Shown here piece by piece: positions 52,292 through 61,444 of a DNA stretch of 64,000 bases (the stretch's first letter is position 1; each line of letters opens with the position of its first letter). Below the pieces are notes generated by a model. The model ran no database searches and was not told the origin of the DNA. It saw nothing but the letters and a program-made list of their open reading frames with translations. Source of the stretch: Erythrobacter sp. (GTDB taxonomy: Bacteria > Pseudomonadota > Alphaproteobacteria > Sphingomonadales > Sphingomonadaceae); the NCBI GenBank assembly GCA_019739335.1, contig CP073261.1, forward strand, positions 2,532,001 to 2,596,000. The letters are read 5' to 3'. The translations under genes and the position numbers were made by a program.

Positions 52292-52869
52292 CCCCACGGC
52301 CTTTCGCGATACCACTTCGTAATCACGTACTTCACCCCCTTGCGCACTTTCATCCCGTGGTGGAGTGTCGCCGGATTGAGCGAACCGTCTGCCCGGTGGT
52401 TGTCCCAGCAGACCAGCTTGCCCGTTTCCGGCTGGAACACCTTGTTCACCACCTTGAACCGCGTTGCGCCGCCGGCCTCGACATCGTTGAGGTAGATCAT
52501 GAAAGTCCAGGTGCGGTTCCCGGCGACCGAACAGTACTTGGCGAAATCGGCACCCTGTGGTTCGAAGAAGTCGGTATGGGCCTTGAATTCCTGCCCCACC
52601 GCGTAACGCTGCCCCTGAACCGGCTCGCCATGTGCCGGGTCGATCCCGTTAAGCGCAAACAGGCGTCGCTCCAGTTCCTGGACTGCAGGTTCCTCCGCTC
52701 CCAGATCGCAGGTTTCGCTGGTGCGGAAATAGTGATCGCCGTTGGCATCGGCGATCGTGGAGGGGCGCCGGTCCTTGTCGATCAGTTGCATCAATTGTGC
52801 GCACAGATCAGGGGGCAGGAAGGCCGGGCAATCGAGCAAGGTGAGGCGCGGGGAGGGGAACTGCCGCAT
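52288..52869 (-). CDS. 2-oxoglutarate/Fe(II) dioxygenase, prolyl 4-hydroxylase-like
   Basis: 193 residues from the ATG at 52869. His98 and Asp100 (KAHTDFF) and His171 (TLHHGMKV) are the iron triad. VKYVITKWYRERPWG includes the 2-oxoglutarate-binding Lys/Arg. YLNDVEAGGATRF is typical of P4H-type enzymes. The frame is open further upstream and a GTG at 52950 is an alternative, so the N-terminus is uncertain. It is transcribed away from tRNA-His and followed by the GFA gene. Confidence 0.85.
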   Translation of the reverse strand: MRQFPSPRLTLLDCPAFLPPDLCAQLMQLIDKDRRPSTIADANGDHYFRTSETCDLGAEEPAVQELERRLFALNGIDPAHGEPVQGQRYAVGQEFKAHTDFFEPQGADFAKYCSVAGNRTWTFMIYLNDVEAGGATRFKVVNKVFQPETGKLVCWDNHRADGSLNPATLHHGMKVRKGVKYVITKWYRERPWG

Positions 52870-53138
52870 CCCTTTGTGGCGCAGCAGGGCGGGGGCGGAG
52901 GTTTCGCCCGGACGAAGTTCCGGATTCGGGGAAAGACTCGACACAAGCGATTGATAGGGCGCAGAGGCGCCAGCGAAAAGCCCACGCAACAATCTTTCGC
53001 CAAGAGGCTGCTGCACCACTTTTTGCTTTGCGCGAAAAGCAAGTTGTGCAACAGGCCTCCTCCCGCGCCGGAAGCCGCTTGACCGGCAGGCGCAGGTCCC
53101 TATGGCCGCGCATCTCGGCATGCGTGCGTGAGGGGTGT

Positions 53139-53216
53139 GGCGATCGTAGCTCAGTTGGTTAGAGCGCCGGTTTGTGGTACCGGAGGTCGGGGGTTCGAGA
53201 CCCCTCGATCGCCCCA
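53139..53216 (+). tRNA. tRNA-His (anticodon GTG)
   Basis: 78 bases with the extra G-1. GCGATCG pairs with CGATCGC, and G-1 faces C73 before CCA. The anticodon loop TTGTGGT on CCGGT/ACCGG gives GTG. The G-1/C73 pair is of interest since some alphaproteobacteria lost this identity element. Confidence 0.96.
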
Positions 53217-53265
53217 TTTTCCCCTTGTTGCAGGCACTTGCACCATTGGCATCAGGGGAATAACC

Positions 53266-54330
53266 ATGCCCGCTTTCTGGACCGAAGCCGACTGGGACGA
53301 ACACGAAAGCGTGCAGGTGGTGCATGATCGCGCCTCCGGCCTCACCGCCATTATCGCGCTGCATTCCACCCACCTCGGCCCTGGCGCGGGCGGCACGCGG
53401 TTCTGGCACTATGCCGATCCGGCAGGCGCGATGCGCGACGCGCTGCGGCTTTCGCGCGGGATGAGCTTCAAGAATGCGATGGCGGGCCTGCCGATGGGCG
53501 GTGGCAAGGCGGTGGTGCTGCTTGACCCGGATGGCACAAAGACCCCAGCCATGCTGTCGGCATTCGGCGATGCGGTGGAGAAATTGGGCGGTCGCTACGT
53601 CACCGCAGAAGATGTCGGCGCGAGCGAGGCGGACATGGTCGCCATTGCGCAGCGTACCGCGCATGTCTGCGGGCTCCCGGCCAACGAGGGCGACGCGGGC
53701 GGCGATCCCGGCCCGTTCACCGCGATGGGCATCTATCTTGGCATCAAGGCAGCCGTGGCGCACAAGCTCGGCCGGCAGACCATGCAGGGCGTACGCGTGG
53801 CGGTGCAGGGTTGCGGCTCGGTCGGCGGTGGAGTGGCCCGGCTGCTGGCCAAGGACGGCGCGCGGCTGGTGCTCTCCGATATCGATGCCAAGCGGGCCAA
53901 GGCGCTGGCGAGCGAGACCGGAGGGGAAGCCGTCTCGACCGACCAGATCATGGGCACCCCCTGCGATGTGTTCAGCCCCAATGCGCTCGGCGCGATTCTC
54001 GATGACGAGGGCATTGCCCGGCTCGATTGCGCTATCGTGGCGGGCGGCGCGAACAACCAGCTGGCGCGGCCCGAACACGGCCAGCAGCTTCACGAGCGCG
54101 GCATCGTCTATGCCCCCGATTACGTCATCAACGCGGGCGGGATCATCAATGTCGCCTGGGAATATCTGTGCCGCCAGCGGGGCGAGCCCTGCGACATCAA
54201 CGAAGTTCGCCAGCGGATCGCGCAGATACCGGGGCGGCTGGAGCAGATCTGGAGCGCCAGCGACGCAGAAGCCCGTCCTTCGAATGAAGTCGCCGATGCG
54301 ATGGCGATGGCGCTGATCGGCAGGGGCTGA
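53266..54330 (+). CDS. Leu/Glu/Phe/Val dehydrogenase family enzyme
   Basis: 354 residues, length of leucine dehydrogenases. HSTHLGPGAGGTRFWHYADP and GLPMGGGKAVVLLDPDG (catalytic lysine) precede the NAD fold GVRVAVQGCGSVGGGVARLLA and CAIVAGGANNQLARPEHG. It probably deaminates a branched or aliphatic amino acid. ATG at 53266 follows AGGGGAATAACC. Located after tRNA-His, before the ccm genes. Confidence 0.9.
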   Translation: MPAFWTEADWDEHESVQVVHDRASGLTAIIALHSTHLGPGAGGTRFWHYADPAGAMRDALRLSRGMSFKNAMAGLPMGGGKAVVLLDPDGTKTPAMLSAFGDAVEKLGGRYVTAEDVGASEADMVAIAQRTAHVCGLPANEGDAGGDPGPFTAMGIYLGIKAAVAHKLGRQTMQGVRVAVQGCGSVGGGVARLLAKDGARLVLSDIDAKRAKALASETGGEAVSTDQIMGTPCDVFSPNALGAILDDEGIARLDCAIVAGGANNQLARPEHGQQLHERGIVYAPDYVINAGGIINVAWEYLCRQRGEPCDINEVRQRIAQIPGRLEQIWSASDAEARPSNEVADAMAMALIGRG

Positions 54331-54413
54331 CAGCCAGGGGAGACATCCGGAATCACTTGCCGCCCGCCGCGCCTCCTGCCAAGAACGGAGGCGACAGTTG
54401 ATTTTGCCCGATC

Positions 54414-55172
54414 ATGCATTTTTACGCCAATCCCGCCCGATTCCTGAGGATCGCGAAGTGGCTCACCCCGCTGCTGCTGGTGAGCGGCCTGTTGCTTGCG
54501 AGCGGGGCGCTGGCGTGGGGATTTTTCAACGTTCCGCCGGATCGGCTGATGGGCGACACGGTGCGCATCCTGTTCATCCATGTTCCCGCTGCCTGGCTCG
54601 GCATGGGCGGGTGGACCGCGATTGCGCTGGCCAGCCTGATCGAACTGGTTTGGCGCCATCCGCTTGCCGCCATCGCTGCGCGGGCGAGCGCGGTGCCGGG
54701 AGCCGTGTTTACGTTCATTTGCCTAGCCACCGGATCGATCTGGGGCCGCCCAACCTGGGGCACCTGGTGGGTGTGGGACGGGCGACTGACATCGATGCTG
54801 GTGCTGCTGTTCCTCTACTTCGGTTACATCGCGCTCAGCTCCTCGCTGGCGCGCGAGGGGCAATCCAGCCGCATCGCGGCGATTTTCGGGCTGGTGGGCG
54901 CGATCAACGTGCCGATCATCAACCGTTCGGTCGTGTGGTGGAATTCGCTGCACCAGCCGCCCAGCATCACCATGGGCGAAAGTGCCATTGATCCGGTGTT
55001 TCTCGTTCCGCTACTACTGGCGACGCTCGGTTTTTCACTGCTGTTCGGCGGAGTAGTCTTGGCGCGAATGCGCACTATCCTCGCGACAACGCAGGCCGAG
55101 GCGCGGCTGCGGCGCAAGGCGCAAAAGGCCGATATGCAGGCCGATCTGGCCACGGGAGAGGTGTTCCAGTGA
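54414..55172 (+). CDS. ccmC: Cytochrome c maturation heme exporter subunit CcmC
   Basis: 252 residues with six helices. The tryptophan-rich periplasmic motif WGRPTWGTWWVWDGRLTS and flanking histidines bind heme for delivery to CcmE. WGFFNVPPDRLMGDTVRILFIHVPAAW is another signature. Starts the ccmCDEFGH operon; end overlaps ccmD by four bases. ccmA and ccmB are not in the window. Confidence 0.97.
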   Translation: MHFYANPARFLRIAKWLTPLLLVSGLLLASGALAWGFFNVPPDRLMGDTVRILFIHVPAAWLGMGGWTAIALASLIELVWRHPLAAIAARASAVPGAVFTFICLATGSIWGRPTWGTWWVWDGRLTSMLVLLFLYFGYIALSSSLAREGQSSRIAAIFGLVGAINVPIINRSVVWWNSLHQPPSITMGESAIDPVFLVPLLLATLGFSLLFGGVVLARMRTILATTQAEARLRRKAQKADMQADLATGEVFQ

Positions 55173-55321
55173 GAGAAGCGCTCGACCAGATGCTGTTCGT
55201 CTACGCCGCCTACGCGGTGACGGTTGTCGGCACTCTGACATTGGTGGCGCAAAGTTGGTTCGCCATGCGGGCTGCCGAAGCACGACGGGACAAGACCCGT
55301 GATGGGGCGAGGGACAAGTGA
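55169..55321 (+). CDS. ccmD: Heme exporter accessory protein CcmD
   Basis: 50 residues (VREALDQMLFVYAAYAVTVV...), one membrane helix with a basic C-terminal tail (EARRDKTRDGARDK). GTG at 55169 overlaps the ccmC stop and the stop overlaps the ccmE GTG. Position and build identify CcmD, which helps release holo-CcmE. Easily missed because of its size and GTG start. Confidence 0.9.
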   Translation: MREALDQMLFVYAAYAVTVVGTLTLVAQSWFAMRAAEARRDKTRDGARDK

Positions 55322-55779
55322 CAAGCGGACTGAAGGCCAAACACCAGCGGCTGGTACTGCTCCTGCTGGCGCTGGCGGCACTGATCGGGGCGACCTTGCT
55401 GGCGATCTACGCGCTGCGCGATCAGGCGAGCTATTTCTACGTTCCCACCGATTTCGCAGAGAATCCGCCTGAGCCCGGGCAGGCGATCCGGCTCGGCGGT
55501 ATGGTCGAGACGGGCACGCTGGTGACGCAACCGGACGGAGTGACGGTGCAATTCATGGTGCAGGACGGCGAGGCGCGGGTGCCTGTGACCTACACCGGTA
55601 TCCTGCCCGATCTGTTTGTCGAGGGATCGGGCGTGGTGGCTGACGGGCGGATGGACGCCAACGGCACCTTCGTCGCCGAAACGCTGCTCGCCAAGCACGA
55701 CGAGAATTACATGCCCCGCGAACTGGAAGGCATGACGACCGCGGAAGTGCGCGAGGAAGTGCAGGAAACGGTTCAGTGA
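55318..55779 (+). CDS. ccmE: Heme chaperone CcmE
   Basis: 153 residues. Membrane anchor, then an OB-fold. FVAETLLAKHDENYMPRE has the heme-linking histidine of the H-x-x-x-Y motif. GTG at 55318 overlaps ccmD; the stop overlaps ccmF. Confidence 0.97.
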   Translation: MTSGLKAKHQRLVLLLLALAALIGATLLAIYALRDQASYFYVPTDFAENPPEPGQAIRLGGMVETGTLVTQPDGVTVQFMVQDGEARVPVTYTGILPDLFVEGSGVVADGRMDANGTFVAETLLAKHDENYMPRELEGMTTAEVREEVQETVQ

Positions 55780-57728
55780 TCCCCGAAATCGGTCTCGCCG
55801 CCCTGTGGCTTGCCGCCGCGCTCGCCCTGCTGCAACTGGTTGCCGGGTTCGCCGGGGCGCGGATGGAGGGCGTGGCTTTCGCCGCGCTGGCCCGGCCCGC
55901 TGCTGCCGTGCAGGGCGTGCTGTGCCTGATCGCCTTTGCCTCGCTGGTCTATGTCTTCGCGATTACCGATCTGTCGGTGAAGCTGGTGGCGACCAATTCG
56001 CATTCGATGAAGCCGCTGATCTTCAAACTCTCGGGTACCTGGGGCAACCACGAAGGCTCGATGCTGCTGTGGATCACTGTCATGGCCATCGCGGGCGGGG
56101 CCATCGCGCTGATCGAGCGGCGCCTGCCCGAACGCACGATGATGGCGACGCTGGCCGCACAGGCCTTTGTCGGGCTGGGATTTTATGCGTTTCTTCTGCT
56201 ATCTTCCAACCCGTTCGAGCGGCTGGTGGAAATTCCGCCAGAGGGCAACGGCCTCAACCCGCTGTTGCAGGATATCGGTCTCGCCTTCCATCCGCCCACG
56301 CTCTACATCGGCTATGTCGGCTTGTCGGTGGCCTTCAGCTTTGCACTAGGGGCGCTGTTGACGCGGCAAGTGAACCCCAATTTTGCGCGTGTGATGCGCC
56401 CGTGGGTGCTGGCGGCGTGGATATTCCTCACGGTGGGAATCACCGCCGGTTCCTACTGGGCTTACTACGAGCTCGGCTGGGGCGGCTGGTGGTTCTGGGA
56501 TCCGGTCGAGAATGCCAGCCTGATGCCTTGGCTCGCGGCGACCGCGCTACTCCATTCGGCAAGCGTGCTGGCGGCGCGCGATGCGCTGCGGACCTGGACG
56601 ATCATGCTGGGCGTTATCGCATTCTCGATGAGCATGGTCGGCACCTTCCTGGTGCGCTCCGGCATCCTGACTTCGGTCCATGCCTTCGCGGTCGATCCGG
56701 AACGTGGCAGTTTCATCCTTGCGCTGCTGGTGCTGTATATCGGCGGCGCGCTGGTGGCCTTTGCCCTCCGCGCCAACACCATTGCCGAAGGCGAGCGATT
56801 TAGCGTTCTGAGCCGCGAAGGCGCGCTGGTCATCAACAATGTCGCGCTCTCGGCTATCCTGGGGATCGTGCTGCTGGGCACGCTCTATCCGCTGCTGACC
56901 GAGGCGTTTGACGTGCGCGTTTCGGTCGGCCCGCCATATTTCAATCCGGTGGGGGCGGTCTTCTTCCTGCCAATGCTCTTGGTGCTGATGGTCGGACCGC
57001 TGCTGCGCTGGCGGAGCGATGAGTCCGGGCGACTGGTCAAGCCGCTGGCACTGGTTGTCGCTGTCATGCTGACGGTGCTGATCCGTGCGCTGTTCTATGA
57101 TGACATTCCGATCCTGCCCTTGCTCGGGCTGGTCGCCGCCTTCGGTGTCGGTGTTGCAAGTTTCCTGCCGCTGCTCGGGCGTTCTCTGCGGCGGACCCCG
57201 CTGGCGGTCTGGGGCATGTGCGTGGCGCATTTCGGCGTGGCGGTGGCGGTGTTCGGGATGGCGGCGGATTCGGCATTCCAACAGGAACGGCTGGTCGCAG
57301 CAGCGGTTGGTGATGCAGTAGAAGTCGGCCCCTGGACCGGGCGGCTCGACAGCGTCAACGCGCTGGCAGGGCAGAACTGGACCGCCATGCAGGCCAACAT
57401 GCACCTCTCCTATGAAGGCGGACCGGAGCGCGAGGCGCATCCGCAGTCGCGCAATTTCTGGACTCCGGTGATGGAAACCAGCGAAGTGGCGCTGCTCACC
57501 CGCTGGAACGGGCAGCTCTATGTCGCGGTCGGCAACCAGAGCGAGGACGGGCGCTGGCAGTTGCGGCTGTGGTGGAAGCCGTTCGTCACTTTCATCTGGT
57601 ATGGTGGATTGCTGATCGCGCTGGGCGGCGCACTGGCGCTGGTGGGGCGTGTGGTGACCGATCTGCGCCGTCGGCGGCCGGGCGAGGTGGACGAAGGGCC
57701 CGATGCGCCTGAAGTGGTTCCGGCATGA
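55776..57728 (+). CDS. ccmF: Heme lyase subunit CcmF
   Basis: 650 residues with about 15 helices. The WWD motif WGGWWFWDPVENASLMPW and HPPTLYIGYVG are diagnostic. It attaches heme to apocytochromes with CcmH. GTG at 55776 overlaps ccmE. Ends in an overlap with ccmG (ATGA). Confidence 0.98.
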   Translation: MIPEIGLAALWLAAALALLQLVAGFAGARMEGVAFAALARPAAAVQGVLCLIAFASLVYVFAITDLSVKLVATNSHSMKPLIFKLSGTWGNHEGSMLLWITVMAIAGGAIALIERRLPERTMMATLAAQAFVGLGFYAFLLLSSNPFERLVEIPPEGNGLNPLLQDIGLAFHPPTLYIGYVGLSVAFSFALGALLTRQVNPNFARVMRPWVLAAWIFLTVGITAGSYWAYYELGWGGWWFWDPVENASLMPWLAATALLHSASVLAARDALRTWTIMLGVIAFSMSMVGTFLVRSGILTSVHAFAVDPERGSFILALLVLYIGGALVAFALRANTIAEGERFSVLSREGALVINNVALSAILGIVLLGTLYPLLTEAFDVRVSVGPPYFNPVGAVFFLPMLLVLMVGPLLRWRSDESGRLVKPLALVVAVMLTVLIRALFYDDIPILPLLGLVAAFGVGVASFLPLLGRSLRRTPLAVWGMCVAHFGVAVAVFGMAADSAFQQERLVAAAVGDAVEVGPWTGRLDSVNALAGQNWTAMQANMHLSYEGGPEREAHPQSRNFWTPVMETSEVALLTRWNGQLYVAVGNQSEDGRWQLRLWWKPFVTFIWYGGLLIALGGALALVGRVVTDLRRRRPGEVDEGPDAPEVVPA

Positions 57729-58261
57729 AACGGCTGCGGATAGTCCTGTGGGGCATCGTCATGCTGGCGGCACTGCTGTTCGGCCTGTTCGCCTATCAGC
57801 TTACCCTGCCGAATGACGAATTCGTGCAAAGCGCGCTGGTGGGCGAGAAGGTCCCCGAATTCGACCTGCCCCCCGCCGTGGAAGCGCGCCCCGGTCTGGC
57901 AAGCAGCGACCTTGCCGATGGCACGCCCAAACTGCTGAATGTCTTCGCCAGCTGGTGTATCCCCTGCGCGGCAGAGGCTCCTCACCTCGAAGCTCTCGAG
58001 CGCAGTGGTGCGCAAATCGTCGCGGTCGCAATCCGCGACCGGCCCGAAGATGTGAACCGGTTCCTGGAGACCTACGGCAATCCCTTCACCCGCATCGGCA
58101 AGGACGATATTTCCGAGGTGCAGTTGTCGCTCGGTTCGTCGGGTGTGCCGGAGACCTTCGTGGTTTCGGGGGATGGCACCATCACTTACCAGCATATCGG
58201 CGATATCCGGGCAGAACACGTGCCGCTTCTGCTCGAAGAACTGCGCAAGGCCGGGGCATGA
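57725..58261 (+). CDS. ccmG: Thioredoxin-like CcmG/DsbE
   Basis: 178 residues with N-terminal anchor. FASWCIPCAAEAPHLEAL contains the CxxC of the thiol reductant for apocytochrome c, and SSGVPETFVVSGDG the cis-Pro loop. Overlaps ccmF and ccmH. Confidence 0.96.
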   Translation: MKRLRIVLWGIVMLAALLFGLFAYQLTLPNDEFVQSALVGEKVPEFDLPPAVEARPGLASSDLADGTPKLLNVFASWCIPCAAEAPHLEALERSGAQIVAVAIRDRPEDVNRFLETYGNPFTRIGKDDISEVQLSLGSSGVPETFVVSGDGTITYQHIGDIRAEHVPLLLEELRKAGA

Positions 58262-58674
58262 GGATTTTCCTCGCCCTGATCGCGCTGGCTTTCGCACAGC
58301 CGCTTGCCGCGCAGGATACCATGCCGCCCGCACCCTATGCCTATCAGCAGCTCGAAGATCCGGCACAGGAACTGGCCGCGCGCGAGCTGATGGAAACGCT
58401 GCGCTGCCTCAAGTGCCAGAGCCAGTCGATTGCGGACAGCGACGCGCCGATGGCGGGCGATATGCGCCACCAGGTGCGCACTCGTATCGCGGCGGGGGAA
58501 AGCCCGGAAGCAGTTCGCGCTTGGCTGGTCGCGCGCTACGGCGATTACGTGAGTTATGAGCCCGCGATCAGCGCCACCACCTGGCCGCTATTCGTCATTC
58601 CGGCGCTGCTGCTGTTAGTGGCGGGACTGATCGTCTGGCGGCGGCTGGGCGGCAGAAGGAGCGCCGCGCCATGA
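58258..58674 (+). CDS. ccmH: Cytochrome c maturation protein CcmH
   Basis: 138 residues. Signal peptide, LRCLKCQSQSIADSDAPMA (LRCxxCQ motif binding the heme-motif cysteines), and a C-terminal membrane helix. Its stop overlaps the CcmI-like gene. Confidence 0.96.
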   Translation: MRIFLALIALAFAQPLAAQDTMPPAPYAYQQLEDPAQELAARELMETLRCLKCQSQSIADSDAPMAGDMRHQVRTRIAAGESPEAVRAWLVARYGDYVSYEPAISATTWPLFVIPALLLLVAGLIVWRRLGGRRSAAP

Positions 58675-59372
58675 TCGTCATGTTGTTCGTTGGACTGCTG
58701 GCGATCCTTGCCTTTGCCGTGGCCGTGTTCGCCTTCCGCCTGCCGCGCGCGCTCTGGACCAGTCTTGCCGCAGTTTTGGTGTTCGGTCTCGCAGGCTACG
58801 CCACGCAGGCCAGCACAAATATCCCTTCCGCTCCTACCGCTGCCGCTGTTTCGACCTCGCCGAGCGAGTTCGATATCGTCGCCCAACGACGCGAATTTAT
58901 CGCCGACAGCGAACGCAGCAGGGCCGACCTGCTCTTCACCGCCGATGCGATGGCCCGGAACGGGCGCTATATCGAGAGCTCGCAATTGCTCTCCGGCATA
59001 ACGCGGGAGAACCCGCAGGATTTCGAAGCCTGGCTGGCTCTCGGTAACACGCTGGTCGACCACGCCAATGGCGTGCTCACCGCGCCCGCGCTCTACGCCT
59101 ACCGGCAGGCCGCCACGATCAGGCCGGACCATCCCGGCCCCGGCTATTTCTTCGGAGTGGCGCTGATCCGGCAGGGTCGGCTCGTCGAAGCGCAGGATAT
59201 CTGGGCGCAGACGCTGGAAAATACGCCGGAAGGCGCGACAGGACGGGAGGCTTTGGCCGAGCGGCTCGGGCGGCTAGACGGTATGCTCGGCGCAATGCGT
59301 GAAATGGAGCAGATGCAGGCTGCGCCACAACCGCCCACGCCACCTGCCGCTCCTGCCTCATCGGAAGAGTAA
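58671..59372 (+). CDS. ccmI: CcmI-like TPR protein
   Basis: 233 residues. Two N-terminal helices (MLFVGLLAILAFAVAVFAF and WTSLAAVLVFGLAGY), then TPR repeats (DAMARNGRYIESSQLLSG, then NPQDFEAWLALGNTLVDH). CcmI binds apocytochrome c tails. Shorter than the fused E. coli form, but order and coupling to ccmH support the call. Confidence 0.82.
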   Translation: MIVMLFVGLLAILAFAVAVFAFRLPRALWTSLAAVLVFGLAGYATQASTNIPSAPTAAAVSTSPSEFDIVAQRREFIADSERSRADLLFTADAMARNGRYIESSQLLSGITRENPQDFEAWLALGNTLVDHANGVLTAPALYAYRQAATIRPDHPGPGYFFGVALIRQGRLVEAQDIWAQTLENTPEGATGREALAERLGRLDGMLGAMREMEQMQAAPQPPTPPAAPASSEE

Positions 59373-59375
59373 GCG

Positions 59376-59392
59376 ATTGTGCGCTGCACAAT
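59376..59392. promoter_or_regulatory. Perfect 17-bp dyad ATTGTGC-GCT-GCACAAT
   Basis: Seven-base perfect arms with a three-base centre, 88 bases before the kup start and 3 bases after the ccmI stop. A second dyad GCTAGCGTGC-CA-GCACGC follows. Could be a terminator of ccm or an operator for kup. Confidence 0.45.
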
Positions 59393-59479
59393 GTTGCTAG
59401 CGTGCCAGCACGCTGCTATCGCGCCGCCTTCGCCGCATGGTAGCGTTGGGGCGAGCAAGCGAATGGGCCGTAAATCCAT

Positions 59480-61372
59480 ATGAGCGCAGCCACGGATAAC
59501 AGGGAATCGGCCAAGCTGAAGCTGGCTGTCGGCGCAGTCGGCATCGTGTTCGGCGATATCGGCACCAGCCCGCTCTATGCTTTCCGCGAGACTTTTCGCG
59601 GCGCGCACGAACTGCCGCTGGACGATATGCACGTGCTGGGTGTGCTTAGCCTGATCTTCTGGTCGATGACACTGATCGTCTCGATTCAGTATGTCACCTT
59701 CCTGATGCGCGCGGACAATAACGGGCAGGGTGGCAGTCTGGCGCTGGTTGCGCTCCTCTCGCGGAGCATCGGCAAGAGCGGATACGGCTGGCTGGTCATC
59801 CTACTCGGAGTTTTCGCAACGGCGCTGTTCTACGGCGATTCGATGATTACCCCGGCGATATCGGTGCTTTCGGCGGTGGAGGGTCTGACAGTCGTCGACA
59901 GTCGGCTGGATCGCTTCGTCATTCCCATTGCGCTCGTGCTGTTGGTGGGGCTGTTCATCTTGCAGAGTCGCGGCACGGCCAAAGTCGGGGCTTTGTTTGC
60001 ACCGGTCATGTTGATCTATTTCACCGTGCTGGCCATGCTGGGGATCGGACATATCTTTGCTGCACCCGAAATCCTTTGGGCGCTCAACCCTTGGTATGCG
60101 ATCCAGTTCTTCATCACCGACAAGTGGTTTGCCTTCCTCGCGCTAGGCTCGGTGGTGCTGGCGGTGACAGGGGCGGAAGCGCTCTATTCGGACATGGGCC
60201 ATTTCGGACGCGGACCGATGCGCCTTTCGTGGTTCGGATTTGTGATGCCCTGCTTGCTGCTGAACTATTTCGGCCAAGGGGCGATGATCCTCGGCCTGCC
60301 CGATGCCGCCGCAAACGAGGCGATCGAGAACCCGTTCTTCTACCTCGCTCCGGAAGCCTATCGGCTGCCGCTGGTGTTCCTCGCCACAGCTGCCACGTTC
60401 ATTGCCAGTCAGGCGGTGATTTCGGGCGCTTTCTCGGTGACGCACCAGGCGATCCAACTCGGCTTCGTGCCGCGCCTGTCGATCCTCCACACCAGCCATA
60501 CGCAACAGGGGCAGATCTACATCCCGCTGATCAACTGGATGCTGTGCGTCGCCGTAGTCCTGCTGGTGCTGTTCTTCCAGAACTCGTCGAGCCTCGCTTC
60601 GGCCTATGGCATTGCCGTGACGGGGGCGATGTTCATCGATACATGCCTGATGGCGGTTCTGATGCTCGCCGTGTGGAAATGGAAGTGGTGGGTCGCGATC
60701 CCGATTGTGGCGGTGTTCTTCATTGTCGACGGAGCATTCTTTGCTGCCAACATGACCAAGGTGCTGGACGGTGGCTGGTTCCCGCTGCTGATCGGCGCGG
60801 TTGCTTTCACTATCCTCACCACCTGGGCCAAGGGCCGCAAGCTGATGCGCGAGCGGATGACCGAGATGAGCCTGCCGCTCGACATCTTCGCCAAGAGCGC
60901 CCGCTCCAGCACTGCGCGTGTGCCGGGCACGGCGATCTTCATGAACTCGGGTTCCGGCGGTACACCCTCGGCGCTGCTGCATAATATCAAGCACAACAAG
61001 GTGCTGCACGAACGGGTGGTGGTGCTCACCGTGCAGATTGCTGACGTGCCGTACATCGATCCGGCAGAGCGCTGCGAGATCATGGATCTGAAGGACGGAT
61101 TCTTCCGGGTGATCCTGCATTACGGGTTCATGGAAGAGACCGACGTGCCCAAGGCACTATCCAGCCGCGAGATGTGCGGCGGGCCGTTCGACATGATGAA
61201 GACCAGCTTCTTCCTCAGCCGACAGACGCTCCTGAGCGCGGAAAAGCCGGGGATGATGATCTGGCGCGAACGCCTGTTCGCGTGGATGATGCGCAATGCC
61301 GCCACCCCGATGGAATTCTTCCGCCTGCCAACAAACCGCGTGGTGGAACTGGGCAGCCAGGTGGAAATTTGA
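59480..61372 (+). CDS. kup: Kup potassium:proton symporter
   Basis: 630 residues with 12 helices. [23 protein letters not shown] is the Kup signature; [19 protein letters not shown] and [14 protein letters not shown] follow. A long cytosolic C-terminus includes [30 protein letters not shown]. It imports K+. ATG at 59480. Confidence 0.97.
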   Translation: MSAATDNRESAKLKLAVGAVGIVFGDIGTSPLYAFRETFRGAHELPLDDMHVLGVLSLIFWSMTLIVSIQYVTFLMRADNNGQGGSLALVALLSRSIGKSGYGWLVILLGVFATALFYGDSMITPAISVLSAVEGLTVVDSRLDRFVIPIALVLLVGLFILQSRGTAKVGALFAPVMLIYFTVLAMLGIGHIFAAPEILWALNPWYAIQFFITDKWFAFLALGSVVLAVTGAEALYSDMGHFGRGPMRLSWFGFVMPCLLLNYFGQGAMILGLPDAAANEAIENPFFYLAPEAYRLPLVFLATAATFIASQAVISGAFSVTHQAIQLGFVPRLSILHTSHTQQGQIYIPLINWMLCVAVVLLVLFFQNSSSLASAYGIAVTGAMFIDTCLMAVLMLAVWKWKWWVAIPIVAVFFIVDGAFFAANMTKVLDGGWFPLLIGAVAFTILTTWAKGRKLMRERMTEMSLPLDIFAKSARSSTARVPGTAIFMNSGSGGTPSALLHNIKHNKVLHERVVVLTVQIADVPYIDPAERCEIMDLKDGFFRVILHYGFMEETDVPKALSSREMCGGPFDMMKTSFFLSRQTLLSAEKPGMMIWRERLFAWMMRNAATPMEFFRLPTNRVVELGSQVEI

Positions 61373-61444
61373 CGGCGATGATGTCCTGACCTAGCCTGCG
61401 CAGGTCGACCAGGCGCCATGCCTGATCGGCCTTGGGGGGCATCA

